A stretch of 64,000 nt of DNA from Parus major (lineage: Eukaryota > Chordata > Aves > Passeriformes > Paridae), in contig NC_031799.1 of the NCBI RefSeq assembly GCF_001522545.3, forward strand, positions 46,393,035-46,457,034, given 5' to 3'. Positions 52,401-59,960 of this stretch are shown one piece after another (the stretch's first letter is position 1; each line of letters begins with the position of its first letter). The position numbers and the translations under genes were made by a program. The notes below the pieces were generated by a model. The model made no database searches and was not told where the DNA came from. It saw only the letters and a list, made by a program, of their open reading frames with translations.

Positions 52401-55400
52401 TTAACCATGTGTTCATTTTGCTGTTGCAGCTGCATTGACAAATGGAAAAGTCTTTTGGAAAAGACTTGCAGGTTATCTTTGTGATTAGGAAGAAGCTAAT
52501 CTATAGTGCTACAATTGTAATTAGCAGTTCCTTGACTGTTCTGTGGCACTGATACCTCATCTGCCGTGAGCCTCAGGGAACAACTTGCTTCAACTAATAC
52601 AAATATGTTTGAGAAAATTCTATACTTGTTTTATAAAGGTACACACAGTATAGGTCCTCAAATAAGTATTTTTCTCCTTAGGGTAGGAATGGCATATGTT
52701 TCTCTACGAGTAAATAAGGATAGCACTGTGCAGACTGTGATCAAAGAAGTGCTGCCATTACTTGGAAGGCAGGTAAGTGAAAGATCCTATAGTGAAACAT
52801 CCATATACCACCTGAGTGACCCTGAAAGTATATATTTTTCTCTTCAGAAAAAATACAGTCCCTTAATTTGCAGTTACTGTAAATGTTGTTAGCATTTGGT
52901 AGATGATCTTTTGTGACCAGCGTGCTGCTCAAAGCCTAACACCATCTTCAGGGTAGGTAGGCCTGTACTGGATGGTACCATGAGTGTTTCTGGGTCTGGC
53001 AGATTTACCTGCCATGATTCTTGGGGTGCAGCATATTTTTACTGGTTATTTATGTCTTGAAATATTTAAAACACACTTACTATGTAGCTGCTCTGCTAAT
53101 TTCACGTTGTTGGGAAGTTGGCACTGTTAGGATGATCATCCTTGTCTCCTAATTCTTTATGCTGCTCCAAAGGAAATTGTAAAATCACAGAATATCTCAA
53201 GTTGGGAAGGACCCATAAAGGTCACTGAGTCCAGCTTCCTGCTTCTTGCAGGGTTACCTGAAAGTGAAGAGTATGACTAACAGCATTGTCCAGACATTTC
53301 CTGAACTCTCACAAACTTGCTGCCATGAACACTTTCCTAGGGATCCTGTTCCAGTGACCAGCAGCGCTATCAGTGAAGAACCTTTTCCTAACATCTAATT
53401 TGAACTCCCCTTAGTGCAGCTTCGTTCTCTTTTCCTTGGCTCCTGTCATTGGTCACCAGAGAGAGGAGATTGGCACCTCTCCCTTCACTGCCTGCCTTAA
53501 GGAAACTGTTGACCATGATAAGGTCACCCCTAAGCCTCCTCTTCTCCAGAGTGAACAAACCAAGTGACCTCAGAAGTCCTTCTATGTCTTGACCTGGAGA
53601 CTTTATCATCTTGGTCACTCTGCTCTGGGCACATTCAGATGAGTTGATGTCCATCTTTCATTGTGGCACCCCAACCTGCCCCCAGCACTCAAGGTGAGGG
53701 GACACCCAGTGCAGAGCAGAGTGGGACAATCCCTCCCTTTCCCAGCTGTGATGCTGTGCCTGATGCACCCCAGGACACAGGTGGCACTCCTGGCTGACAG
53801 GGCTCTGCTGACTCGTGTTCAGCTTGCTGTTGACGCAATCTACAAGATTTTTCTCCACAGGGCTGCTCTCCAGCTAATCCAGGATTACCCCATCCCAGGT
53901 TAAGAATCTGGCAGTAGTTCTTGTTAAAAGTTTTATATGGTTGGTGATTGCCCAGTTTTCTAGCCTGTCCACATCGTTCCATAAAGATCCCCTGCATCTG
54001 AGGGTGTCCACAGTTCCTCCTAGCTTAGTATCATCAGGAAACTCACAATGCATTTGATTTCTTCATCCATACAATTAATAAAAACATTCAAGAGCACTGC
54101 AGAAATTCTTTTCCTACAGTGGCAAGCAGCATCTCTGTAGCTCCCAAGGGCTGCAAGGAAGGACTTGAAACAGCACGCACGTTCTTTACTGTGTGCATTG
54201 CTTCCCACCTCACTGAAAAATTCTGGCTAAATTTTGTAATCTTGTAGGTGCACATGCTTTCCATGGAAGATAATTTCTTTTCAGTCTACCTGTCCTTTTT
54301 AGGGTTGGTGTCAAAACAGCATGACTTTTAGGAAACACTTTGGTAGACTTTGGTAGCATGCCAAGCCATAGGCTGGCCCAACCTCACCAGTGTGGCGACA
54401 CAAAGCTGTAGTGTGCACATGTCAGCTCCTGGGGCTTGTCAGCGCACCAGCAAATCAGCACAGTTCCACTGCCCCAGGGCACAGCCATGCTCGAAGAGGG
54501 TGACTGCTGCCCTTAGTGGTTATTTACAGGTACATAGGAACATGCATGTGACTAGCTCTCTGCAGTAAGTCATCATCTGAGATCTGTCTAGGTGTACGCA
54601 GCTGTGTAAAGCATGCAGCTTGTTTTGGCTACAGCATACTTTCAGGATTTGTTGTCAGTCTGTTTTCTCAAGTGCTGTGGACTTTTTAACAAAAACAGGA
54701 ACAGCCATGTCCGAAATTTTGTCTCATCTGAAAAAAGCAAGTGTCTAATAGTATAGTTGGAAATTCTATTAGGGAAAGATCTTCACATCTCTGTATTTGG
54801 GCAGCTAGCTATATGCTGTAAGAGACTTAATTCTTTGGCTCAATTGCAATTTCTCCAGTGATAATAATTTTTAAATGCTCTACTTGTTTCTCTGTATAAG
54901 CATGTACATACAGGAAATCCCTTTATAATATTCAGAATTTGCCTGTGTCCCAAGTTGCTTTCACCAAGTATCAGGCAAAGCACACGTAGGCAGTTGAGGC
55001 TCTTAACACCCCTGTTCATGACAGGTAAAGCAAGATCATTTGTCTCTTGAGTCTCAGGGCCAAAATTTAAGACCCTTCCTCAGTCCTGAATGTCATATGT
55101 TTGCAGGGTTTCGGTCATTGTCGTAAATGGTTCAGCTCTTGGCTGTGCCAGCTGTTCTGGTCCAGCTGCAAGGAACTTGAGTAGCCCCTGGCAGTAGCTT
55201 GGAGAAGACTGTGGCACACCTGAAGAGGGTCTTGTTCCATCAGTGTCTGGAGTCTCCCAGGAGATGGGGAATGGTCAGCCTGCTTTTGGCAAGCTGGTTC
55301 CTGGGCCATCATCTCCAGGAGCAGGCTCATTCCCAGTCCTGCATGCTTTCTCTGGAAGGACACTCAGGAAATATTCCAGATGAGCTGCTCATCACTGAAG

Positions 55401-58400
55401 TAGGAATGGTATTAACCGTGCTGTACAGGGGTCCCTTCACAATGTGACTGTGAGAATGTCAATGCTTTTAGGAGCATGGGAATGTAATGCCATGAAGATT
55501 ATTCTTGTCTTGGAAGGAGTTGGTTAGAGGAAAAACACCATGGTTGATTTAAAAATATTTAATTTTTTTAAAAAGTTTAATTTTCCATGCTCTGTTACAC
55601 ACTATGTACAGGATATAACATACAATAATGTAAACATCTGGCAAAATTATATTGGTCAGAAGCTGAATTTACATGCTATATCTTTTGGCAGACAGAGTGC
55701 CTCCAGAATTTCAAACTGGTGGAAGTGCTTATGGGCAGTAAGCAAGGTAAGTGAAGAAGCATTGGCCAAAAACACATCTGATCTCATGGCTTTTTTTTCC
55801 CCCTTTCTAACAGTCACAGTTCATTTTCTACAATAAAAAACACAAATGAAACTTCATGATGATGTTGAAATACTTAATCAGAAGTGATGCTGATTGTTTT
55901 CAGTCTTGTGTGTCATGTGGAAATAAGGTTCCCCTTCTTTATTATATAAAAACTCATTTGTGGTTTCTGGTGGGTATTGACACTTTTGCCCTGTTTTGGG
56001 GGGCTATGTTTAACTGATACAATTTTATTAATTGGAGTTATTTATTAAAGATTAATTCTGAAGTTCAAATGGCTCCCTTCCTCTGTCTTCTGCCCTCCTG
56101 ACACAGCCCCTAAAGAAGAGTAAGTCTGGGTCCTAAGACAGTCCCAGTGATGTTTGTGTGTTAGGAAGACCAGAAATCTGCAGTCCTAGCATTGCTCAAG
56201 TGTTCTGTGATCCTGCAGGAGCTGGGCTGGTGCTGTCCAAGTTGACATCCCTTTGTGCTTCAGTAGCTGCAAGGTTGCATGGAGAAATAAATAAAGACAT
56301 AGAAGTAATGCTAATGCTCTGACCACAGTTGAATAAATATCTTTGTAATTCAAATACTGTCTTGATGCTTTGCCTTATCTGTGAGCATTATTGGGAGGTT
56401 GTTTTATAAGGTTTTTGTAGCTTTGTGAATGTCATAACCTTGGTTGTTTTCTAGTGCTCTGTTGTAAAGCATCATTTGCAACCTTACATTTACTGGAAGT
56501 TGTTAGACTTGCTCTAATATTTTGATAAAGCACAGAAGTTGATTATTATGCATGTTAGGAAATACAGTTTTAAAGTCCTCTGTCAAACTGTTAGATTATG
56601 ACCAAAGTACTGCTTGTCTTTTGAGTGGGTTCAGGCTGTTTCTGCCTTTTTTTAAAAGAGGTGTTGTTTAAGAACTCTGGAAAAAGTCAGACTGTTCCAA
56701 GCTCCTATGTGTTTTTATTGTTGGATAAGAAGTAGATCAGATCTGCATGGTCCTCTATGAGAAAATTAGTTGTATGCAGAGCTGTACTTATCCCCTAATT
56801 TTTCTTGTTACTGTTTTTGTGTAATTGAGCCTCATAATAATGTGCATGCTTTCTAACATGGTTAATGTTCTTTCCCTCTCCAGTTCAGCGTATGGTCTTG
56901 GACAATCAGGAACTGATTCTTAACAGACTCAAGGACATAAGAAAGGTAAATCTGAAAAAGAAACTTCTGGGTTTTGTCTTTTTTTTTTTTTTTTTCCCTA
57001 GCAAGTGTGGAGTCTCCTTTCTTACAGAAAAAGTGAGTCACTGGTTACCCCCTAAGCAGGCTCAAAGGTAGAGAAGCCAAGTGCTTGAACTGAAGTTCGT
57101 TTCTGTTTCTGATATTCTCTAAGCATAGAGGATGTGATTACTAATGTCTTGTCATTTATTTTCCTTTATTTTGGTAGACTTCAATACGTCAGATGAATCA
57201 AACAAGATTTTACATTGTAGAAAACAGTAAATCAATTGTACAAGTAAATTTATTTGTTGGTGGCCTTCCACCCCAACTTTCCCCTGAAGAATACACAAAT
57301 ATTCTCAAGGAAGAATTAGCTATCAAAAGTAAGTAAACAGGTATATTTTCAAACAATTTTTGTACAGAACAAAATGTAGTAGCGTAAATTTCTCATTTTT
57401 CTTATAATTTTAACCTTTTCTGACCAGATTTTAAAAAATTATTCTGCCTTTTACTCTCATGTGGGCTTTTTAAATAATTTTAGCATGCCCACAGTTACAG
57501 AAGAGATGTGACAGATGATTATTTACAGAATAATTGTTACATTACTCTAGTTATATTTGACTACACCTTGTTTTTTGTTTGTTTATGTGAAAAGGCATCC
57601 CTTTTTACCTTAAACCATGCACAGAATATCCCTTGCCTTTTTTAACGTCTGACACTTTCTGCCTGGGCTGTTCTCCAGGTTAGTCATGAGCTCCGTGCCC
57701 CATCATGGAGAAGTGTGAGCAGTGTGTTCACACATATACGGAAAAACACTCAGGGAAAAGAAATTACTTTCCTTTTTCAAAGAAGTGCAATTGAATTTTC
57801 ATAATACTCCTTCAACCAATACTTTGTATAAACAGTGTCAGGAATGTGTCATGCTTTTTGTTGTAGGAAACAAGGCATTTTTTCCCAATCTTTTATGTCA
57901 CTTCAAGAGGAATTAAACTTGAAATGCCAGAAATAATTCTTAGTCACCTTTTATGAAAATCAGTTTAGCTTTTCTTACTTGCAAAGTAAACATGAGAGGG
58001 AAAGTGTTAGCTGGAGGTTCTCCCTGTATTTGTATAACTTTTAATATTTATTTATATTATATTTATGTAACTTTTTAAAATACTTTAAATATTTATTCTA
58101 AATGTACCCAAGATTTTATGTGTTTATATTTTTACCCTTTGCAGCAAATGTAGTATCTGTGAGTCATGTTTATCAAGCACAAGGTAAGCATTAAAATTTT
58201 TAGTCTTGCAAACAATGTCTGTGTTCAAAACTGCAGCTTAATACTAGAGGCTGGAAGCTCAGAGTATGTTAGTCTTACTGCATAAGCAAAAAGCCCTTCA
58301 GGTAAAATGTAACACACTGTATTTATGAAGAGCAGTGGATTAGTGTTACCTTATTAAAAAAAGTTAAAAGGTTGGCTTCATGCCTTGTGTACCAGAAGGC

Positions 58401-59960
58401 AGTAATATTTAATCTAAAAAATGAGTTTTGAAGTTGTACTTCAGCTGAATAATCTAACACCACAGAACTGTTAAAAATCCTTAAAGTGTTCTCTCTCCGT
58501 GATTTTGAGAATACTAAAATTTGGTACTGCTTTTGGACTCAGTGGGATTATTTCATAGTCACTGCTTCCTAGCAGTGTTAAGAGCTAGAGTTCAATGGCT
58601 GAAAGTTGAAGAAAATAAATGTATTCATCCTTTGAGTTGTTTCTTTGCTTTTGCTGTATGAATTTTATTTCAGCAAAGTCGGAGAAGCCATGAGGCTTCT
58701 GAGAGCTGGAGCAGCAGTGGCTCTGGGCAGCTTTAGTGCAGTGGTCAGGTGGAGATCTGCATTTGGTAAAAATTTCAAGTGTGGAATTTTCTCTTCTGTA
58801 TGTTTAGGTGTCTGTAGTCAAGTTGTTTCACATCCTTTGGCAGGCTTAACTTCCACGTCTGCTAAATGGGTCTTTCTATAGCATGTTTTGAAGACTGATG
58901 TGTGCTTCCTTTCTGTTATTTGCTGTCTCCACATGACTAATTGGTACTGATTGGTTTTGATCTTTTCATAGGAAAAGCTGTAAAGCTTTCAGATGCACCT
59001 TCTCCTTTCCATATTTGCCAGTGACGAATACTTGGTTTTGTGATACTCATCCCTTGTCACAGCAGCATTAAACCAAATTTACATGCATGTGTTTTTCACA
59101 TGTTTCTGCTTGTATGTGATTTTTATTGCCACTTTCTTCTTATGTTTGTATTTTTGTGGTTCTCATACCTTCCTAACTCTCCCTTTTTGTCACAGCCAGG
59201 TTATGTTACCATCCTACATCTTGTATACATACTCTCCATTATGCATTTTTGTTTTATCCTGCCTTGTTTTCCTCCTCACCAAATACCCTACTTTACACTA
59301 ACTTGTCAGTGTTTATTTTGTCTTTTCTCTTTTGTCTTCCCTTCTTCCCCAACTGCTCCATTCAGAACCTAAGCCAACATAAAGATCTAAACTTGATTAT
59401 CAGCCCAAAAATTTGCTTGCAGTAATTCTTACTGAGATATTGTTAATGAACAGAACTTGGATTGTTAATAATGGGATACAAAATGAAACCTGATACCTCT
59501 GTCACTTTTACATGATGAGAACAGAATGTTAGTCATGATGAAGAGTATGCAAATAGGCCCTACCCCTGAAGCTCAAAGGAAAACTTTAAATATGCATTAG
59601 TTCCGTGCTACAGTTCTTGTCTTCAAATTGCTTTGCTTTAATAAAAATATGAGGTATTTTTGAGGGTAGGAAGGAAGGTTTAGAAACAGAACAACACAAT
59701 TCAACTGATAACAAACAAATGCAAGAATAAGTTTTGCTGAATAATGTCTTCAGTAAACTGAGTAAGCTTTTGCTGTAATATGAGACCTATTTTCTAATAA
59801 TAAAAATAGGAAATATAAAAAGTAGTTCTGATGCCTCTTTACAGGTGCTGTTGTACTCCAAATTTCATGTTTTTCTGAAGCTGAAAGAATATATATGCTA
59901 GTTAAAGATACTGTTGTCAATGACAAGCCTCTGAATGCTGTGGTGATTCCTGCAGTTATG
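22333..59960 (+). CDS. DGKQ: Diacylglycerol kinase theta (DGKQ), partial coding region spliced from 14 internal exons
   Basis: DGK theta phosphorylates diacylglycerol to phosphatidic acid, ending DAG signalling and producing PA; the family acts at membranes and in the nucleus. The joined coding segments are 22333-22412, 31826-31925, 36585-36670, 37399-37524, 38503-38656, 43147-43215, 50070-50170, 51646-51869, 52682-52772, 55692-55746, 56884-56945, 57178-57328, 58145-58183 and 59845-59960. They total 1454 nt and stay in one open frame, and every intron is GT-AG. Domain order in the 485-residue fragment is: end of C1a (1-20), C1b (about 32-74), C1c (about 94-145), acidic linker (183-206), RA-like region (207-270), linker, second RA region (about 305-395), and an alpha/beta module (about 405-485). 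Three C1 domains followed by RA domains is specific to the theta isoform. The start codon exon and the catalytic domain (DAGKc/DAGKa) are outside the window. No frameshift or internal stop is seen, so the gene looks intact here. Confidence 0.95.
22413..31825 (+). other. DGKQ: DGKQ intron 2 (9.4 kb)
   Basis: GT-AG intron between C1a and C1b exons. It contains a CR1 3' end at about 25655-25915 and one ambiguous base (n) at 29797 beside a run of seven C. Apart from T-rich and AT-rich tracts (for example 23525-23545 and 31560-31690) I see nothing else. Confidence 0.9.
25655..25915 (+). mobile_element. CR1 LINE 3' fragment in DGKQ intron 2
   Basis: Contains the CR1 run GGTAATGGTTTTAAACTAAA at about 25686, GATGCCCCATCCCTGGAAG near 25769, GAGCAACCTGATCTAGT near 25816 and a tail CTCTGACTCTGTGATTTTA. 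A seven-G run precedes it. Confidence 0.9.
31826..31925 (+). CDS. DGKQ: DGKQ exon 3: first two thirds of second C1 domain
   Basis: This 100-nt exon has acceptor ctttgctggcag and donor ggtaac, and runs from phase 0 to phase 1. It encodes VPVAHCFGPPGH... with the C1 spacing H-x12-C-x2-C, then a Cys (FRCE) that begins the second metal half. The spacing between the second and third Cys is 10 residues, shorter than the 13-14 of canonical DAG-binding C1 domains, so C1b looks atypical. The match to vertebrate DGK theta is near-continuous. Confidence 0.95.
33157..33758 (-). mobile_element. Solo LTR of an avian endogenous retrovirus in DGKQ intron 3
   Basis: A block of about 600 bp bounded by TG...CA. 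On the + strand it begins TGTGGTTTAACCCCAGCC and ends AAAACCATCACACA, which I recognise as an LTR family common in neoavian genomes. By that recollection the transcription direction is the - strand. The matching - strand TATA and poly(A) sites look mutated, and there is a 14-C run at 33301-33314. Flanks atttgc and aagtgc could be a decayed 6-bp target duplication (4 of 6 match). No internal gag, pol or env sequence adjoins it, so it is a recombined solo LTR. Confidence 0.85.
33301..33314 (+). repeat. 14-C homopolymer inside the solo LTR
   Basis: An uninterrupted run of 14 C within the LTR, probably an expansion of a shorter C tract. It is prone to sequencing error. Confidence 0.9.
35928..35947 (+). 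other. G-rich tract with quadruplex potential
   Basis: CTGGGGGTGGGGGTGGGGTGG gives three runs of four or five G plus a GG, on the coding strand of intron 3. A two-layer quadruplex is possible in DNA or pre-mRNA. Confidence 0.6.
36585..36670 (+). CDS. DGKQ: DGKQ exon 4: end of second C1 domain and Cys/His-rich spacer
   Basis: This 86-nt exon runs from phase 1 to phase 0, with acceptor gtgcttttag and donor gtaagt. It completes C1b with C-x4-H-x2-C and a further Cys (CELHVHTDC ... FAC). It then encodes SDCRQCHQDGH, a short Cys/His-rich segment leading into C1c that is strongly conserved in DGK theta. An unrelated 192-codon antisense reading frame overlaps this exon (see findings). Confidence 0.95.
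36671..37398 (+). other. DGKQ: DGKQ intron 4 (728 bp)
   Basis: GT-AG intron. An 18-T run occurs at 36979-36996. Nothing else is recognised. Confidence 0.9.
36979..36996 (+). repeat. 18-T homopolymer
   Basis: An uninterrupted T run in intron 4, with no retrotransposed body recognised next to it. Confidence 0.9.
37399..37524 (+). CDS. DGKQ: DGKQ exon 5: most of third C1 domain
   Basis: This 126-nt exon encodes 42 codons and is phase 0 at both ends, with acceptor gttccctcag and donor gtatgt. It encodes DTYHHHWREGNL, then C-x2-C (CEIC), then a CEWC pair: the H-x12-C-x2-C-x14-C-x2-C core of C1c. The domain finishes in exon 6. The last residues GIM carry Met where I recall Gln in human; this keeps the C-x4-H spacing into the next exon (GIMA-H). 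Because the exon is symmetric, skipping it would remove nearly all of C1c without a frameshift. Confidence 0.95.
37525..38502 (+). other. DGKQ: DGKQ intron 5 (978 bp)
   Basis: GT-AG intron splitting the third C1 domain. It contains a short (AT)n microsatellite at 37666-37682. Nothing else is recognised. Confidence 0.9.
37666..37682 (+). repeat. (AT)n microsatellite
   Basis: Eight uninterrupted AT units in DGKQ intron 5. Confidence 0.9.
38503..38656 (+). CDS. DGKQ: DGKQ exon 6: end of third C1 domain and C1-RA linker
   Basis: This 154-nt exon runs from phase 0 to phase 1, with acceptor ttgtttatag and donor gtaaaa. AHAACYVIVTPEC supplies the final H-x2-C-x7-C zinc ligands of C1c. The downstream part (CTFGRLRNMILPPSC and NFSKLHCFRI) is the conserved DGK theta linker, corresponding to the human FGRL...LPP...FSK...FRI segment. 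In DGK theta this C1c-distal region is needed for full activity according to the literature I recall. Confidence 0.94.
38657..43146 (+). other. DGKQ: DGKQ intron 6 (4.5 kb)
   Basis: GT-AG intron. The segment from about 40250 to 41650 is noticeably less AT-rich than its flanks and has a 147-codon open frame on the - strand (40256-40699). I do not recognise a protein family or repeat there; an old degraded mobile element is possible. The rest shows nothing. Confidence 0.88.
43147..43215 (+). CDS. DGKQ: DGKQ exon 7: short acidic/Ser-Thr-rich linker exon
   Basis: This 69-nt exon is phase 1 at both ends, with acceptor ccttttacag and donor gtaagc. It encodes DEDDDVDGS followed by a Ser/Thr/Gln-rich stretch ending ISTDSS. 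There is no recognisable fold; it is a low-complexity acidic hinge between the C1 block and the RA block. Human DGK theta has a similarly placed Gly/Asp/Glu-rich stretch, so position and character are conserved more than sequence. It is the least sequence-conserved exon, so its call rests on position, frame continuity on both sides and splice sites. A perfect tandem duplication begins 88 bp into the following intron. Confidence 0.82.
43262..43519 (+). repeat. 18-bp x3 repeat nested in an exact 107-bp tandem duplication
   Basis: Three identical 18-bp units (TCATATAATAATCTTTAT) occupy 43262-43315. A 107-bp unit at 43304-43410 is then repeated without any difference that I can find at 43411-43517, followed by two more matching bases. 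The array starts 47 bp after the exon 7 donor. Identity indicates either a very recent duplication or an assembly artefact. Confidence 0.93.
48445..48565 (+). mobile_element. CR1 LINE 3' fragment
   Basis: GAGCAACCTGATCTAGTGAA, then CCATGATCCTTGAAGGCCACTTCCAGCCC in altered CR1 form, then TAATTCTGTGATTTTA. This is the last ~120 bp of a CR1. It is the first of three clustered fragments in intron 7. Confidence 0.85.
48624..48732 (-). mobile_element. CR1 LINE 3' fragment, diverged
   Basis: GAGTCACAGCATGGCTGAGG, then GGTTATCTAAGACAGCC and CTGCTCAAGC correspond to the antisense CR1 3' end, with several substitutions. Boundaries are approximate. Confidence 0.7.
48731..48794 (+). repeat. 21-bp direct repeat, 43-bp offset
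   Basis: GATTATCATAACAGAATCATA occurs at 48731-48751 and again at 48774-48794, with a T-rich spacer between. It lies at the junction of two CR1 fragments. Confidence 0.9.
48784..48900 (-). mobile_element. CR1 LINE 3' fragment
   Basis: ACAGAATCATATCAGGTTTGAG, then AGAAGGGACCTCAAAGATTATC and TGGTCCCAACCCC are the antisense CR1 3' terminus. It shares a 21-bp direct repeat with the sequence just upstream (see repeat 48731-48794). Confidence 0.85.
50070..50170 (+). CDS. DGKQ: DGKQ exon 8: start of first RA-like domain
   Basis: This 101-nt exon runs from phase 1 to phase 0, with acceptor tttccattcag and donor gtaaga. It encodes KQTLKIFDGNDAVKRNQFR and continues with LISVPRIAKNEEVV. The beta-hairpin (TLKIFDG / FRLISVPRI) followed by a helix start (NEEVV) is what opens a ubiquitin-like Ras-association fold. 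KQTLKIFDG is nearly invariant in vertebrate DGK theta as I recall it. Confidence 0.95.
50171..51645 (+). other. DGKQ: DGKQ intron 8 (1.5 kb)
   Basis: GT-AG intron. I see no repeat or RNA gene in it. Confidence 0.9.
51646..51869 (+). CDS. DGKQ: DGKQ exon 9: rest of first RA-like domain, variable linker, start of second RA domain
   Basis: At 224 nt this is the largest exon in the window. It runs from phase 0 to phase 2, with acceptor tgtgttttag and donor gtgagt; the last Lys codon is split AA|G. It encodes EAALRAYYINDDQQEYELQ (helix and strand of the first RA-like fold), then an acidic, Asn/Asp-rich middle that differs from the human linker. It closes with the conserved PEAWIIRAKP and IRIYPAWLK, which lead into the second RA domain. 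The variable middle may be flexible. Confidence 0.95.
51870..52681 (+). other. DGKQ: DGKQ intron 9 (812 bp)
   Basis: GT-AG intron splitting the Lys codon at the start of the second RA domain. I see nothing else in it. Confidence 0.9.
52682..52772 (+). CDS. DGKQ: DGKQ exon 10: second RA domain, N-terminal part
   Basis: This 91-nt exon runs from phase 2 to phase 0, with acceptor ttttctcctta-g and donor gtaagt. It encodes VGMAYVSLRVNKDSTVQ and then VIKEVLPLLGRQ. This is the beta-strand (YVSLRV), turn (NKDST) and helix (VQTVIKEVLPLLG) signature of the Ras-association fold; in human DGK theta the corresponding segment lies in the annotated RA domain. Whether it binds a small GTPase is not shown by the sequence. 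Confidence 0.95.
52773..55691 (+). other. DGKQ: DGKQ intron 10 (2.9 kb)
   Basis: GT-AG intron. About a third of it is a - strand CR1 copy (53180-54105). The remainder, including 54300-55450, shows no recognised feature. Confidence 0.9.
53180..54105 (-). mobile_element. CR1 LINE copy, about 0.9 kb, in DGKQ intron 10
   Basis: From TCACAGAATATCTCAAGTTGG near 53185, through GGTCACCCCTAAGCCTCCTC near 53522 and TCATCAGGAAACTCACAATG near 54033, to AACATTCAAGAGCACTGCAG near 54085, the + strand reads as the antisense of a CR1 3' region. It is the longest CR1 in the window. The open frames crossing it on both strands are degenerate CR1, not host genes. Confidence 0.9.
55692..55746 (+). CDS. DGKQ: DGKQ exon 11: second RA domain, central strand
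   Basis: This 55-nt exon runs from phase 0 to phase 1, with acceptor cttttggcag and donor gtaagt. It encodes TECLQNFKLVEVLMGSKQ. A second AG lies 4 nt downstream (acag), but only the first keeps frame from exon 10 and matches the theta pattern (xSFQLVEVAMG in human). FKLVEVLM is the beta-strand that follows the RA helix. Confidence 0.93.
55747..56883 (+). other. DGKQ: DGKQ intron 11 (1.1 kb)
   Basis: GT-AG intron with no recognised feature. Confidence 0.9.
56884..56945 (+). CDS. DGKQ: DGKQ exon 12: second RA domain, distal helix
   Basis: This 62-nt exon runs from phase 1 to phase 0, with acceptor tccctctccag and donor gtaaat. It encodes VQRMVLDNQELILNRLKDI and then RK. The charged turn (LDNQE) and helix (LILNRLKDIR) fit the end of the RA fold. 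The intron after it is only 232 bp, and an uninterrupted 17-T run starts 34 nt past the donor; U-rich tracts there can aid recognition of weak donors. Confidence 0.94.
56946..57177 (+). other. DGKQ: DGKQ intron 12 (232 bp) with 17-T tract
   Basis: This is the shortest intron. T17 at 56979-56995 starts 34 nt after the donor gtaaat. The donor is weaker than most here, so the U-rich tract may help its use; that is inference from how U-rich intronic enhancers are known to work. Confidence 0.85.
57178..57328 (+). CDS. DGKQ: DGKQ exon 13: end of RA region and start of pre-catalytic alpha/beta module
   Basis: This 151-nt exon runs from phase 0 to phase 1, with acceptor ttttggtag and donor gtaagt. 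The first part (QMNQTRFYIVE) closes the RA region. The second part encodes VNLFVGGLPPQLSPEEY followed by a helix-forming stretch ending EELAIK. LFVGGLPxxLSPEEY is highly conserved in DGK theta and resembles the first strand and helix 1 of an RRM or ferredoxin-like fold, although the family is not usually annotated with such a domain. Confidence 0.95.
57329..58144 (+). other. DGKQ: DGKQ intron 13 (816 bp)
   Basis: GT-AG intron; strongly AT-rich near 58040-58110. No recognised feature. Confidence 0.9.
58145..58183 (+). CDS. DGKQ: DGKQ exon 14: 39-nt small exon
   Basis: This is the smallest exon found: 39 nt, phase 1 at both ends, acceptor cctttgcag and donor gtaagc. It encodes 12 full codons, NVVSVSHVYQAQ, plus split Thr and Gly codons. 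It matches the conserved theta segment VVSVSHIY. It supplies the second beta-strand of the module begun in exon 13. Because it is symmetric, skipping would delete 13 residues in frame. Confidence 0.93.
58184..59844 (+). other. DGKQ: DGKQ intron 14 (1.7 kb)
   Basis: GT-AG intron. The + strand at 59040-59370 is pyrimidine-rich, which leaves two overlapping frames open with hydrophobic translations; this is composition, not a membrane protein gene. Confidence 0.9.
59845..59960 (+). CDS. DGKQ: DGKQ exon 15: end of pre-catalytic module, last exon in window
   Basis: This 116-nt exon runs from phase 1 to phase 0, with acceptor ctctttacag and donor gtaaga. It encodes GAVVLQISCFSEAERIYML, a charged helix end (VKDTVV), then LNAVVIPAVM. 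In human DGK theta the equivalent of VVIPAVM is followed within a few residues by the start of the DAG kinase catalytic domain (LLVFVNPKSGG). No such exon is visible from 59961 to 64000, so the catalytic domain should begin beyond the window. Confidence 0.95.

Noticed and set aside
53658..53997. Several open frames on both strands in intron 10
   Set aside because: They lie inside the - strand CR1 copy and reflect degenerate element sequence.
59040..59372. 110-codon hydrophobic + strand frame overlapping a second frame at 59083-59301
   Set aside because: The strand is pyrimidine-rich, so both frames read as Phe/Leu/Cys/His-rich by composition; it sits in intron 14 with no conserved motif.
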